Assembly (NCBI RefSeq): GCF_900113525.1
Contig: NZ_FOPP01000008.1
Coordinates: 1-64,000, forward strand
Direction: 5' to 3'
Source: Pedobacter insulae
GTDB lineage: Bacteria; Bacteroidota; Bacteroidia; Sphingobacteriales; Sphingobacteriaceae
DNA: 64,000 nt
How positions within the stretch are numbered: position 1 is the first letter of the stretch; each line of letters begins with the position of its first letter. This document shows, one piece after another, positions 43,574-52,829 of the stretch. Under the pieces are notes generated by a model. That model saw nothing but the letters and a program-made list of their open reading frames with translations. It did not search any database and was not told the origin of the DNA. Both the position numbers and the translations under genes were made by a program.

Positions 43574-44087
43574 AAATCTCCAGGCTTATATATTTTTCAT
43601 TTTTTATCTCACATTCTTGCATGGTTCCTTCATGCTTAAAATCTAACTTATTCATTAAATTTTTGCAGTTTTCGTTTGCTGATTCTACGAAAGCTTCAAT
43701 CCGATGAAGACAAGCGTGGTTGAATCCATACTTGCAAACCAAATTTGCAGCTTCTAGTACAATTCCTCTCCCCCAAAAACTGGGAAGAAGCCAAAAACCG
43801 ATCTCTGCTTTTTTATGCACTTTACTTAGGTTGTTGAGTCCGATGCCCCCATAAAATACTTCTCCTTCTGCATCAAATATAGCCCACCATGCTCCAGTGC
43901 CATTAGCTTCCAGCTCTTTAAACCACCGCATTTGTGCCTTAGTTTCGGCTAAGCTTTTGTAATGGACGCCATAGTAATGAATAACCTGAGGATTGGATAA
44001 TCCCTGGAACACTAACTCAATGTCATCATCGAGAAAGGGTCTTAACAATAGTGTAGGAGTTTTTAATGTGGGTAAAGTTGTTGCCAT
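43557..44087 (-). CDS. RimJ/RimL-type GNAT acetyltransferase
   Basis: The 176-residue protein (start ATG 44087, MATTLPTLKTPTLLLRPF) has the GNAT hallmarks: AEIGFWLLPSFWGRGIVLEA (acetyl-CoA loop) and HRIEAFVESANENCKNLMNK. It probably acetylates an N-terminal or small amine; the substrate is unknown. A TTG start at 44108 would sit inside the TATATTTG promoter box, so the shorter form is preferred. It is the first gene of a two-gene unit with the Crp-type regulator. Confidence 0.88.
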   Translation of the reverse strand: MATTLPTLKTPTLLLRPFLDDDIELVFQGLSNPQVIHYYGVHYKSLAETKAQMRWFKELEANGTGAWWAIFDAEGEVFYGGIGLNNLSKVHKKAEIGFWLLPSFWGRGIVLEAANLVCKYGFNHACLHRIEAFVESANENCKNLMNKLDFKHEGTMQECEIKNEKYISLEIYAKIY

Positions 44088-44105
44088 TAGCTTTAAATCT
44101 GCTAT

Positions 44106-44113
44106 CAAATATA
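44106..44113 (-). promoter_or_regulatory. -7 box of the GNAT-crp unit
   Basis: On the minus strand TATATTTG, with a weak TTTA 19 bases upstream. It fixes the GNAT start at ATG 44087. Confidence 0.55.
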
Positions 44114-44194
44114 TTTATATTCCTAAACGTGCTAAATAAAAATAAACCTTTCTTTTGCTAGTATGTTGTTTACATACATCAAAACGATAATAAT

Positions 44195-44647
44195 ATGGAA
44201 ACTAGAACAGTAAATGCGGAGGTTTTAAACGACCTCATTCAGATTAACAATGATAGAGTTGTAGGATATGAGAAAGCAATTGAAGAGTTGAGTGTTGAGG
44301 ATAGTGACTTAAAGGATCTTTTTGTGAGAATGATTCGTGAAAGTCACAGACACAAAATGGCATTAGCCACTGAAGTTCAGGCGCTTGGCGAAGATGTTGA
44401 AACTGGGACCACTAATTCGGGTAAAATTTACCGGGCGTGGATGGATGTAAAAGCTGTTTTTTCAGGCCACGATCGTAAAACCGTTTTAAGTAACTGTGAA
44501 TTTGGAGAAGACGCAGCACAAAAAGCATATAAAATGGCGTTGGAGGAAGATGATTTATCTGCAAATTTAAAAGACCTTATTACAGCGCAGAAAGCAGAAT
44601 TACGCGTGTCGCATGATGAAATCAAAGCTTTGAGAGATTCTCTATAG
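44195..44647 (+). CDS. PA2169-family four-helix-bundle protein (DUF2383)
   Basis: The 150-residue protein is predicted to be all helical. VLNDLIQINNDRVVGYEKAI and RMIRESHRHKMALATEVQAL are typical of the ferritin-like PA2169/DUF2383 family, some members of which are stress induced. The Glu and His positions expected for a di-iron site are only partly present, so metal binding is uncertain. It is monocistronic and followed by a palindromic repeat. Confidence 0.85.
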   Translation: METRTVNAEVLNDLIQINNDRVVGYEKAIEELSVEDSDLKDLFVRMIRESHRHKMALATEVQALGEDVETGTTNSGKIYRAWMDVKAVFSGHDRKTVLSNCEFGEDAAQKAYKMALEEDDLSANLKDLITAQKAELRVSHDEIKALRDSL

Positions 44648-44662
44648 AACTTTAATCTTACT

Positions 44663-44741
44663 CGTCATTGCGAGGTACGAAGCAATCTAATTGAGATTGC
44701 TTCGTACCTCGCAATGACGATTTATCTACCTCGCAATGACG
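44663..44741. repeat. CGTCATTGCGAGG palindromic repeat, copy 3
   Basis: Perfect 26-bp arms at 44663-44688 and 44694-44719 with a 5-base loop, arm sequence identical to copy 1, then the half-unit CCTCGCAATGACG (44729-44741). It lies between two convergent genes and ends three bases before the cphA stop. Confidence 0.9.
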
Positions 44742-44743
44742 AT

Positions 44744-47374
44744 TTACTTTTTGTCCAACTCCTTATCTAATTCTTTATCTAAATAGTAAGTTACTTTATG
44801 AATGGCATTGTCAATAGTGTCACTTAAAATCGTAATAAAAGAGCCCGGTATAGCTGTTTTGACTATCTTTTTCATTACCTCATCACCACTGTTATTAATC
44901 TCGATTGGTATATCGGGTTTAACTTCTTTTAAACCAGTTATTAGTAAATCAATTAAATCTTCTTGCTTGCGGCCCCGCAGGTATTTCTCTTGGCAAATAA
45001 TTACTTTATCAAACATGTGCGCAGCTATCCGTGCTGTCTCAATTATATCTTCATCCCTACGATCACCTGTGCCTGAAATTACTCCAATATGCTCTGTGGC
45101 TTCGATGCTTTGCAGGTAGGCCTTAATCCCATTGAATCCGTCAGGATTATGTGCAAAGTCGACCAATATCTGAAAATCTTTAAATTTAAAAACATTCATC
45201 CTGCCCGGAGTTTGTGCAGCCGATGGAATAAAGGTTTCTAAAGACATGCGGATATCTTCGGTTTTATATCCCCATAAGAAGGTTGTTAAAGTAGCTGCTA
45301 AAACATTTTGGATCATAAAGTCTACAGAACCATTGAAGGTGATAGGAATATGGGTTGCCTTTTCAACTCTGATTTTCCAATCGCCTTTTTTAATAGTCAC
45401 ATAACCATTCTCATAAATCGCAGCGATTCCACCGTTTTTACAGTGTTCTTTTATTGCCGGATTTTTCTCATCCATGCTAAAATATGCAATATTACAATCA
45501 GCACTCTGTGCAATTTTCAAGCAATAAGAGTTGTCGGCGTTTAAGACCGCCCAACCACTTCGTTTCACCGCTCCAATTACCACAGCCTTCACTCGGGTTA
45601 AATCCTCGAGGTTATGAATATCTGATATGCCAAGATGATCTTCTTGAATATTTGTAACAACGCCTATATCACATTTATTGAATCCTAATCCAGCTCTTAA
45701 AATACCCCCTCTTGCGGTTTCTAAAACAGCAATTTCAACTGTAGGCTCTTTTAAGATGAACTCAGCACTGAAAGGTCCGGTTGTATCCCCTTTCATTAGC
45801 ATGGTGTTTTGTACGTAGATCCCATCGGAAGTGGTGAAGCCTACTCTGCTACCATTATTTTTCACAATATGGGCGATTAAACGCGTAGTCGTAGTTTTAC
45901 CATTAGTGCCAGTAACGGCGATAATTGGAATACGGGCAGATTTTCCTGGTGGATAAAGCATGTCTATCACCGGCGCAGCGACATTTCTTGGCAAACCTTC
46001 GCTTGGTGCTAAATGCATCCTAAAGCCTGGGGCAGCATTTACTTCTAAAATTACGCCTCCATTTTCGGTTAGGGGTTCGGTTAAATTTTCGGCCATAATA
46101 TCTATGCCGCAAATATCCAAGCCAACAATTCTGGAGATACGCTCACAATTAAAGACATTTTGCGGATGGATCTGATCCGTGACATCAATTGAGGTTCCCC
46201 CTGTACTTAAGTTGGCAGTCGATTTCAAATAAACCAGTTCTCCTTTTGGTACAACTGTTTCTAAGGTATACCCTTTCTTATCTAATAAATCGAGGGTGTC
46301 GCGGTCGACCGTAATCTCTGTTAGCACATTTTCGTGTCCATAACCTCGGCGTGGATCTTCATTTTCTTGATCAATTAATTGTTGTACGGTATTTTTTCCG
46401 TCCCCTTTAATGTGTGCGGGAACCCGCAAAGCTGCAGCAACCATTTTATGATCGATAACCAGTACTCTAAAATCGTGGCCGGTTATAAAGCTTTCTACAA
46501 TAATCCTTCTAGAATATTCTTTCGCATAATGGAAAGCAGCAATGGCTTCTTCCTCATTTTTTACATTAATCGTGGCGCCTTTTCCGTGATTTCCATCCAA
46601 TGGTTTAAATACCAAGGGAAATCCAACTCTCTTAATCGCGTCATAAACATCCTCAAGTGAGGATGCCGTTACTCCTTTTGCTACTGGAATCGCTGCGTCA
46701 TTCAATAATCTTTTAGTTTCATCTTTATTGCCCGCAATATCAACCGCTATGCTGCTTGTCCTTTCAGTCATAGTAGCTCTAAAACGTACTTGATTTTTGC
46801 CGTAACCTAATTGCACCAAAGAGCTTTTGTTTAACCTAATCCAAGGAATATCTCTGGAAATAGCTTCATCCACAATGGAACCAGTGCTTGGTCCAAGACG
46901 CTCTGTTTCTCTTAGTTCACGCATTCGCTGAATATCGTGTTCTAAATCATATTCCTTATCGTTAATCAGCGCTTCCGCTATGCTAACAGCTGCTTCGGCG
47001 GCAAAAACACCAGCTTTTTCTTCTAAGTAACTAAAAACTACATTGTAAATGCCTTCCGTTTTAGTTTGCCTAGTTCTACCAAACCCGGTGTCCATCCCCG
47101 CCAATGTTTGAATCTCTAAAGCAATATGTTCTATCACGTGTCCCATCCAAGTTCCTTCTTCCACTCGTGATAAAAAGCCTCCTGGTGCACCTTTTGAACA
47201 ACGGTGGCTATGTAAGCTTGGAATTAATTTCTCAATCCTTTCCCTAAATCCTGCTATAGAATTAGTTGGTCGTTGCTCTAAATCTTCGAGATCTAAGCGC
47301 ATTTGGATTAATTTTTTCCGGTTAATAGACCAAATGTTTGGTCCCCTTAACACCTGTATCCCTAATATCTTCAT
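44744..47374 (-). CDS. cphA: Cyanophycin synthetase
   Basis: CphA polymerises Asp and Arg into the storage peptide cyanophycin. The 876 residues have the N-terminal domain (1-165), an ATP-grasp domain (about 215-470; LVFKPLDGNHGKGATINV) that adds Asp, and a Mur-ligase-like domain that adds Arg. The latter has its P-loop GTNGKTTT near residue 490 and DFAHNPDG near 755. It ends with a small repeat (ELDKELDKK). It is divergent from cphB across a 225-base gap. Length and motifs are those of a complete enzyme. Confidence 0.96.
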   Translation of the reverse strand: MKILGIQVLRGPNIWSINRKKLIQMRLDLEDLEQRPTNSIAGFRERIEKLIPSLHSHRCSKGAPGGFLSRVEEGTWMGHVIEHIALEIQTLAGMDTGFGRTRQTKTEGIYNVVFSYLEEKAGVFAAEAAVSIAEALINDKEYDLEHDIQRMRELRETERLGPSTGSIVDEAISRDIPWIRLNKSSLVQLGYGKNQVRFRATMTERTSSIAVDIAGNKDETKRLLNDAAIPVAKGVTASSLEDVYDAIKRVGFPLVFKPLDGNHGKGATINVKNEEEAIAAFHYAKEYSRRIIVESFITGHDFRVLVIDHKMVAAALRVPAHIKGDGKNTVQQLIDQENEDPRRGYGHENVLTEITVDRDTLDLLDKKGYTLETVVPKGELVYLKSTANLSTGGTSIDVTDQIHPQNVFNCERISRIVGLDICGIDIMAENLTEPLTENGGVILEVNAAPGFRMHLAPSEGLPRNVAAPVIDMLYPPGKSARIPIIAVTGTNGKTTTTRLIAHIVKNNGSRVGFTTSDGIYVQNTMLMKGDTTGPFSAEFILKEPTVEIAVLETARGGILRAGLGFNKCDIGVVTNIQEDHLGISDIHNLEDLTRVKAVVIGAVKRSGWAVLNADNSYCLKIAQSADCNIAYFSMDEKNPAIKEHCKNGGIAAIYENGYVTIKKGDWKIRVEKATHIPITFNGSVDFMIQNVLAATLTTFLWGYKTEDIRMSLETFIPSAAQTPGRMNVFKFKDFQILVDFAHNPDGFNGIKAYLQSIEATEHIGVISGTGDRRDEDIIETARIAAHMFDKVIICQEKYLRGRKQEDLIDLLITGLKEVKPDIPIEINNSGDEVMKKIVKTAIPGSFITILSDTIDNAIHKVTYYLDKELDKELDKK

Positions 47375-47562
47375 TGTCGTATTGTTTAAATGGCAGTTAT
47401 GGAGCGTTATACTCAGTTGAGGAGTTGAGCCCCAAAGAATGGATTAAAGTATAAATTTTTTTTGAATTTTTTATCCTCGATTTTGGAAATAGCTAATAGG
47501 TTAAATGTTAATTAAAACTATAATATTGATAAAAATATTAATAATTATTAGGCTATTGCCTA

Positions 47563-47570
47563 TATATTTG
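47563..47570 (+). promoter_or_regulatory. -7 box of the cphB gene
   Basis: TATATTTG 29 bases before the cphB ATG. No clear -33 box is visible, and the cphA side of this gap shows no full consensus. Confidence 0.5.
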
Positions 47571-47599
47571 GCACGATTGGGAATATGTAAACAAGTAGA

Positions 47600-48475
47600 A
47601 TGGCTCCAAAAGGTAAATTAATTATAATAGGCGGTGCAATAAATACGGGAAGTTTTGCCGAAACACAATTCGGGTTACCGCAAAACATGAACTTTTTTGA
47701 GCGTGGTATTTTAAAAAGAATAACGACTGAATCTATTAAGGAAAACGAATCTCGCTTCGAGATTATGACTACCGCTTCATTAATTCCTGAAAAAGTAGGA
47801 GAAGAGTATATTAAGGCATTTGCCCAATTGGATGTGCATGACGTGGGGGTTTTGAACATTGGAAGTAGAGAGGAGGCTAATAATCCTGCGCATGCAGAAC
47901 GGATTAAGGCTGCTGATGTGATTATTTTTACTGGAGGAGATCAATTGAGGTTGACCTCCATTTTTGGTGGTACAGAAATTCATAGGATTTTGCTCGATAA
48001 ATATCAAAACACGGAAGTTGTAATTGCCGGCACATCGGCTGGTGCAGCAGCAAGTTCTAAAAATATGATCTATCAGGGAAGCAGTAAAGACGCTTTGCTT
48101 AAAGGGGAAGTTAAAATAACAGGTGGTCTAGGTTTTATTGACGATGTAATTGTAGACACCCATTTTATTCAAAGAGGGAGGATTGGCAGATTATTGTACG
48201 CTGCTGCGAGTAATCCGGGAATTCTGGGAATTGGATTAGGAGAAGATACAGGGCTGTATATTCATGGAAATACCATGGAGGCAATTGGCTCTGGAATGGT
48301 GATTTTGGTAGATGGGAAGAGCATGGCTGACACAAATTTAACAGATGTTGAAATGGGTCAACCAGTTTCAATAAAAAATATGATTGTGCACGTGATGTGT
48401 GACGGGGATATGTACGACTTGGACAATCATCAATTAGTTATTCATCATCCGAGGGTAATTCCTACGGATTCTTAA
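47600..48475 (+). CDS. cphB: Cyanophycinase
   Basis: CphB is an S51-family serine peptidase that cuts cyanophycin into beta-Asp-Arg dipeptides. The 291 residues include the nucleophile Ser near 146 in AGTSAGAAA, IFTGGDQLRLT near 113 and the family's GLGFIDDVIVDTHF region. No secretion signal is present, so it acts on intracellular granules. It is followed eight bases later by the isoaspartyl peptidase gene, giving the two steps of breakdown in one transcript. Confidence 0.95.
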   Translation: MAPKGKLIIIGGAINTGSFAETQFGLPQNMNFFERGILKRITTESIKENESRFEIMTTASLIPEKVGEEYIKAFAQLDVHDVGVLNIGSREEANNPAHAERIKAADVIIFTGGDQLRLTSIFGGTEIHRILLDKYQNTEVVIAGTSAGAAASSKNMIYQGSSKDALLKGEVKITGGLGFIDDVIVDTHFIQRGRIGRLLYAAASNPGILGIGLGEDTGLYIHGNTMEAIGSGMVILVDGKSMADTNLTDVEMGQPVSIKNMIVHVMCDGDMYDLDNHQLVIHHPRVIPTDS

Positions 48476-48483
48476 GTATTGTA

Positions 48484-49329
48484 ATGATGAAAGTTATCAT
48501 TCACGGAGGATTTATTGGAGAGTCAAGCTTAGACCCTGAAACAAAAAAAGCAAAACAAGATTCCTTAGCAAGAATTGTAGCCCAAACTCATCAATTCCTA
48601 CAAAGCCATACTGCCGTGGAAACAGTTGTGTTTGCGGTTTCTTTGTTAGAAGATGATAGGTTGTTTAATGCCGGGTTAGGTTCTCACATTCAAAGCGATG
48701 GTAAGGTTCGATTAAGCGCTTCCTTGATGGATGGTAGTTCTCAAAAATTTAGTGGTGTAATCAATTTGGAAGATGTGCAACACCCTATTCAAGTAGCGAA
48801 TTTGTTAGCACAATACAATGATCGGGTGCTGAGTGGAGAAGGGGCATTGAACTTTGCAAGAAAGAATGGCTTTGAGTATTTTAATCCGATTACTGCCCAA
48901 AGGAAACTTGAATATGAGGCAAAACTTAATCAAAACGATAGAAAAGGAACCGTTGGCTGCGTAGCCTTAGATGCAGCAGGAAACATTGCTGCGGCAACTT
49001 CTACCGGTGGTAAGGGTTTTGAAATCCCGTGCAGGGTAAGTGATTCGGCTACTGTTGCTGGCAACTTCGCGAATGAATATGCAGGGATATCATGCACGGG
49101 GGTTGGCGAAGACATTGTAAATGGGGCTCTAGCTGCGAAAATAGTAACGAGAGTGACGGATGGCCTTTCTTTACAAGCTGCATGTGATAAATCATTTGTA
49201 GAATTAAAGGCTTTTGATGGTTTTGCTGGGGTTATAGGAATTGCGTCAACAGGAGAAATTTACCATTGCGATTCCCACCCAACTATGGTTTGGGCATCTT
49301 TTGATGTTAATTTACAGGTGTTTAACTAA
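48484..49329 (+). CDS. Isoaspartyl peptidase/asparaginase (Ntn hydrolase)
   Basis: This enzyme would cleave beta-aspartyl-arginine to Asp and Arg, finishing cyanophycin use. The 281-residue proenzyme cleaves itself before Thr156 (DRKGTVGCVALD). STGGKGFEIPCRVSDSATV and the later GVGED are the substrate-binding parts of plant-type asparaginases. The N-terminus MMKVIIHGGFIGES is slightly different from the usual HGGAG motif. Either of two adjacent ATGs may be used. Placement behind cphB assigns the substrate by context. Confidence 0.88.
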   Translation: MMKVIIHGGFIGESSLDPETKKAKQDSLARIVAQTHQFLQSHTAVETVVFAVSLLEDDRLFNAGLGSHIQSDGKVRLSASLMDGSSQKFSGVINLEDVQHPIQVANLLAQYNDRVLSGEGALNFARKNGFEYFNPITAQRKLEYEAKLNQNDRKGTVGCVALDAAGNIAAATSTGGKGFEIPCRVSDSATVAGNFANEYAGISCTGVGEDIVNGALAAKIVTRVTDGLSLQAACDKSFVELKAFDGFAGVIGIASTGEIYHCDSHPTMVWASFDVNLQVFN

Positions 49330-49372
49330 AATTATTCGTATCTTTATAAAAGTTAAAACCAATAATTTCATC

Positions 49373-50062
49373 ATGAATAGAATCTGTTTAGCGCTCGTGT
49401 GCCTTTGGATTACTTCAAATGCGCTTGCACAATCCAGTAATTCTGGCCCTCAAGATCCTTCTCCATACGGACCTGCAATTAACGTAGCTGTGCTGGATGT
49501 GAATGAATCTGAAGCGGATATTTTTTTTTCTGATGCGGAAAGAAATGAGCGAAAAGGTGACCTAAGTGAAGCGCTGACTTTGTTTGGAAAAGCCGCATTT
49601 GAATATAATAGCAACAAGAAACTACCACAATATGCTGCGTCTTTGCTTAGAATAGGCAATGTCCATCTACTCCTTTCACATTATAGCGAAGCTGAGCAAG
49701 TAGTTTTAAATGTTGCTTTAAAAACATACTCCCGTCTCGGAAATAAAGCTGGCCAAATGGCGGCCTATCATCAATTGGGCAAAATTTATTTCGGTTCAAA
49801 TAAGCTTACCCAATCCCTTTGGTTTTATACCCAGCAGGGGATTTTAGCACAACAATTAAAAAATAACGCGGCCTATATTGAGTCTGTCTTAGGAATTGCT
49901 ACCGTTAAAATTAAAAAAAGAGATTATCACCTAGCGATTAAAGACATTAGCAAAGCAGAAGCATTGGCAAAGTATCATAAACTTAATCAGTTTAACAATC
50001 AAATTAAAATAGCTAAAACTATCATCTCCGAAAAACAAGCAGGCAAAAAAACGACTCGTTAG
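49373..50062 (+). CDS. Secreted TPR protein
   Basis: I start this gene at ATG 49373 (229 residues), which gives a signal peptide (MNRICLALVCLWITSNALAQ). Longer reading would enter the 3' end of the isoaspartyl peptidase gene. Residues 55-215 form TPR-like helix pairs (ERKGDLSEALTLFGKAAFEY, AAYHQLGKIYFGSNKLTQSL). It is periplasmic and probably a binding partner of the TPR histidine kinase whose gene starts 23 bases downstream. Confidence 0.75.
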   Translation: MNRICLALVCLWITSNALAQSSNSGPQDPSPYGPAINVAVLDVNESEADIFFSDAERNERKGDLSEALTLFGKAAFEYNSNKKLPQYAASLLRIGNVHLLLSHYSEAEQVVLNVALKTYSRLGNKAGQMAAYHQLGKIYFGSNKLTQSLWFYTQQGILAQQLKNNAAYIESVLGIATVKIKKRDYHLAIKDISKAEALAKYHKLNQFNNQIKIAKTIISEKQAGKKTTR

Positions 50063-50085
50063 TTAAAATATTTGTAGCTCTTTAG

Positions 50086-52029
50086 ATGAAATATTTACCC
50101 GCTCTTATTTTATTTATTTCCCTCCATTTTCAAGCTAAATCTCAGAATCAGAAAACGTTAGACAGTCTAACTCAAGTTGCAGAAGATACCAAAGATGACA
50201 GGTTAAGATTGAAGATTTTAGGCGATTTATGTTGGAGTTATGGATCAATTGACTTTGACAAAGCCTTGTTCTTTGGGAAATCTGAACTTCAACTGGCCGA
50301 GAGGCTTAACGATTCTACTTCGATTGCATTGGCCTATAGTGATATCGGTAACACCTATATGCGTGTTAATAAGTTAAAGGATGCATTATCATTCCATTTA
50401 AAGTCTTACGCTTTAAGAGAAAATTTAGGATTAAAGGCACAAGCTGCAGGCTCGATCTCAAATATTTCTATAATCTATAAGCAATTGGGTAATTATAAAG
50501 ATGCATTGAATTATATGCATCGTTCCCTAAAAATTTATGAGGAAGAAAACGACGAGGCGAAGCAGGCAGTTGTATTAAATAATATCGGGAATGTTTATCT
50601 GATTTATCAAAAATTTGCTGCTGCCAAAGAAAGTTATCAGCGTGCTATCTCTATCGCTAGAAAGACAAATTCGATGTCTACTTTGGCAATTGCCTATGGG
50701 GGAATGTTCAAATATTACTATCACAAAGCCGACTACCAAAATGCATTAAAACAAGCACTTATTGCAGAGCGGTATTTAAAGTCGTTGAACATGCAAAGTG
50801 ATTTAGCAACTGTTAATAATAACATTGGACAGGTTTATGAAAAGCTGGGCAAATACGAGGAGGCGATGAAGTACTTTAAGATCTCCTTAGACTTTAGAAT
50901 TGCTATGAACGATCAACTGGGGATTGCAAGCTGCTATAAAAATATCGGGGCAACTTACACGCAACTTAATGATTATGTTGCCGGAGAAAAATATATTGAT
51001 AAGAGCATTGCTATTTTTAAAGCGCAAGGGGCTAAGGACTACCTGAGAGAGGCTTATGATTTATTAGGGGCTCTGTTTGAACAAAAGCAGGATTATGCAA
51101 ATGCGCTAAAATCTTATAAGGGAAGCGTTGAATTAAAAGACAGTATTTATAGCAAGGAAGCCACGAATAAGATAAATGAATTGCAAATTGCTTATGAGAC
51201 TGAAAAAAAGGCACAGCAAATTATTATGCTGAACAAGGAAAATGAAATTCAAAAACTCATACTCTTTAAGCGAAATGTTTCTTTAGGTGTTTCTCTCGGC
51301 GCATTGTTGCTAACAATTGCTTTAGGTTTTTTAGTCTTTAAAAACTTGAAGATCAAACAAAGGGCCAATCTGCAAAAAGAAATTATCAAACAGCAGGATC
51401 TTGCTACAAAATCAATCCTTTATGCAGAAGAAAATGAGCGAAAACGTATTTCAGCAGATTTGCATGACGGATTGGGACAGCTTTTTTCGGCCGTTAAAAT
51501 GAATCTCTCCGCTTTGTCTAATGAACTTGAATTTAAAAACGATGTAGATAAAACCACCTTTCAAAAGACTTTAAATCTAGTCGACGAAAGTTGCCGGGAG
51601 GTGAGAGCTATTTCTCATCAAATGGCACCAAACGTGCTACTAAAATCCGGTCTAGCAACGGCCGTTAGAGATTTTATCAATAAAATTGACGCTAGAAAAC
51701 TTAAGATAAATCTCGAAACGGTTGGATTACAGCAGCGGCTTGATCAAAATGTGGAAACTGTGTTGTATCGTATTATTCAGGAATCGGTAAATAATGTAAT
51801 CAAACATGCTAATGCTAACACTTTGGATATACAGCTAATACGAGACGAAGAGGGGATTAATGCAACTATAGAAGATAATGGATTAGGGTTTGATGCCACA
51901 TTGGCAGATAAGTTTGATGGAATTGGACTGAAAAATATTCGTAGTAGAGTTGAGTATCTTAAAGGTCAGGTAGATTTTTCTTCCCAACAAGGTGCGGGAA
52001 CGCTTGTAGCTATCTATATTCCTTTGTAA
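50086..52029 (+). CDS. TPR-domain sensor histidine kinase (NarL-type)
   Basis: The 647-residue protein has a signal peptide, then five or more TPR units (about 70-350; AYSDIGNTYMRVNKLKDALS and similar). One membrane helix follows (about 404-424, SLGVSLGALLLTIALGFLV). The cytoplasmic HisKA_3 dimerisation domain has phospho-acceptor His460 in DLHDGLGQLFS, and an HATPase domain follows (VNNVIKHANAN, DNGLGF, GIGLKNIRSR). So the sensor is periplasmic TPR, and the kinase faces the cytoplasm. The cognate regulator is next door. Confidence 0.93.
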   Translation: MKYLPALILFISLHFQAKSQNQKTLDSLTQVAEDTKDDRLRLKILGDLCWSYGSIDFDKALFFGKSELQLAERLNDSTSIALAYSDIGNTYMRVNKLKDALSFHLKSYALRENLGLKAQAAGSISNISIIYKQLGNYKDALNYMHRSLKIYEEENDEAKQAVVLNNIGNVYLIYQKFAAAKESYQRAISIARKTNSMSTLAIAYGGMFKYYYHKADYQNALKQALIAERYLKSLNMQSDLATVNNNIGQVYEKLGKYEEAMKYFKISLDFRIAMNDQLGIASCYKNIGATYTQLNDYVAGEKYIDKSIAIFKAQGAKDYLREAYDLLGALFEQKQDYANALKSYKGSVELKDSIYSKEATNKINELQIAYETEKKAQQIIMLNKENEIQKLILFKRNVSLGVSLGALLLTIALGFLVFKNLKIKQRANLQKEIIKQQDLATKSILYAEENERKRISADLHDGLGQLFSAVKMNLSALSNELEFKNDVDKTTFQKTLNLVDESCREVRAISHQMAPNVLLKSGLATAVRDFINKIDARKLKINLETVGLQQRLDQNVETVLYRIIQESVNNVIKHANANTLDIQLIRDEEGINATIEDNGLGFDATLADKFDGIGLKNIRSRVEYLKGQVDFSSQQGAGTLVAIYIPL

Positions 52030-52038
52030 ATTAGGGGA

Positions 52039-52674
52039 ATGGAAATTGCTCTCAAAACAAACTTATTTATCGTTGACGATCATCAGTTAGTTGTTGACGG
52101 CCTTCGCTCATTGCTCTATAATGAGGCGCAATATGAGATTGTGGGTTTTAGTAACCAGCCAAAGGAAGTGATTGATATGCTGGATCAGTTAAAGGTAGAT
52201 GTATTGCTTACCGATATTAATATGCCTGACATGACAGGAGTAGAATTAACTAGGGCTGTGAAAAAGAGATTTCCGAAGATAAAGATTCTGGCTTTGTCGA
52301 TGTTTGGAGAAATTCAGGTTATTAAAGAAATGATCGATGCGGGGGTTTCAGGCTATATTTTGAAGAATACAGGTAAGGAGGAATTAGTCGAAGCCCTTGG
52401 TAAATTGGCTAACGGCCAGTCTTTTTTTGGAGAGGAAGTAACCCGTGAGTTAATGAAAAATTTTAGTAGCAGTGAGGAAAGTTTTCACTTAACTAATAGA
52501 GAGATCGAAATTATTCGACTTATAGAAAGTGAATATAGTAATAGGCAAATGGCAGACTTGTTGTTTATTAGTGAGCGCACAGTAGAAACTCATCGTAAAA
52601 ACATTTTTAGGAAAACTGGCACACAAAGTATAGTAGGTTTAGTGAAGTACGCTTACGAGCATAAGATTATTTAG
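52039..52674 (+). CDS. NarL/FixJ-family response regulator
   Basis: The 211 residues contain a receiver domain with phospho-Asp59 (LLTDINMPD) and acidic pair DDH near residue 14. A LuxR-type HTH follows (about 145-205; LTNREIEIIRLIESEYSNRQMA then ISERTVETHRKNIF). It starts nine bases after the kinase gene and is its partner. A strong terminator follows. Target genes are unknown. Confidence 0.94.
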   Translation: MEIALKTNLFIVDDHQLVVDGLRSLLYNEAQYEIVGFSNQPKEVIDMLDQLKVDVLLTDINMPDMTGVELTRAVKKRFPKIKILALSMFGEIQVIKEMIDAGVSGYILKNTGKEELVEALGKLANGQSFFGEEVTRELMKNFSSSEESFHLTNREIEIIRLIESEYSNRQMADLLFISERTVETHRKNIFRKTGTQSIVGLVKYAYEHKII

Positions 52675-52749
52675 ACAATAGGATTAATGTTATTTGCGTT
52701 TAAGAACAAATAGCGCTTCAGGTTAATTAACGAAATAAGATAAGTTTAC

Positions 52750-52782
52750 AAAAAAGATACAGTGAAAAGTTGTATCTTTTTT
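52750..52782 (+). terminator. Terminator after the response regulator gene
   Basis: AAAAAAGATACA and TGTATCTTTTTT pair perfectly around a nine-base loop and the stem ends in T, an effective terminator for the TPR-kinase-regulator unit. Confidence 0.88.
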
Positions 52783-52829
52783 GTTTATTTAAAAAATTGG
52801 TATCATATTGGATGCGGGAAATATAAGAA

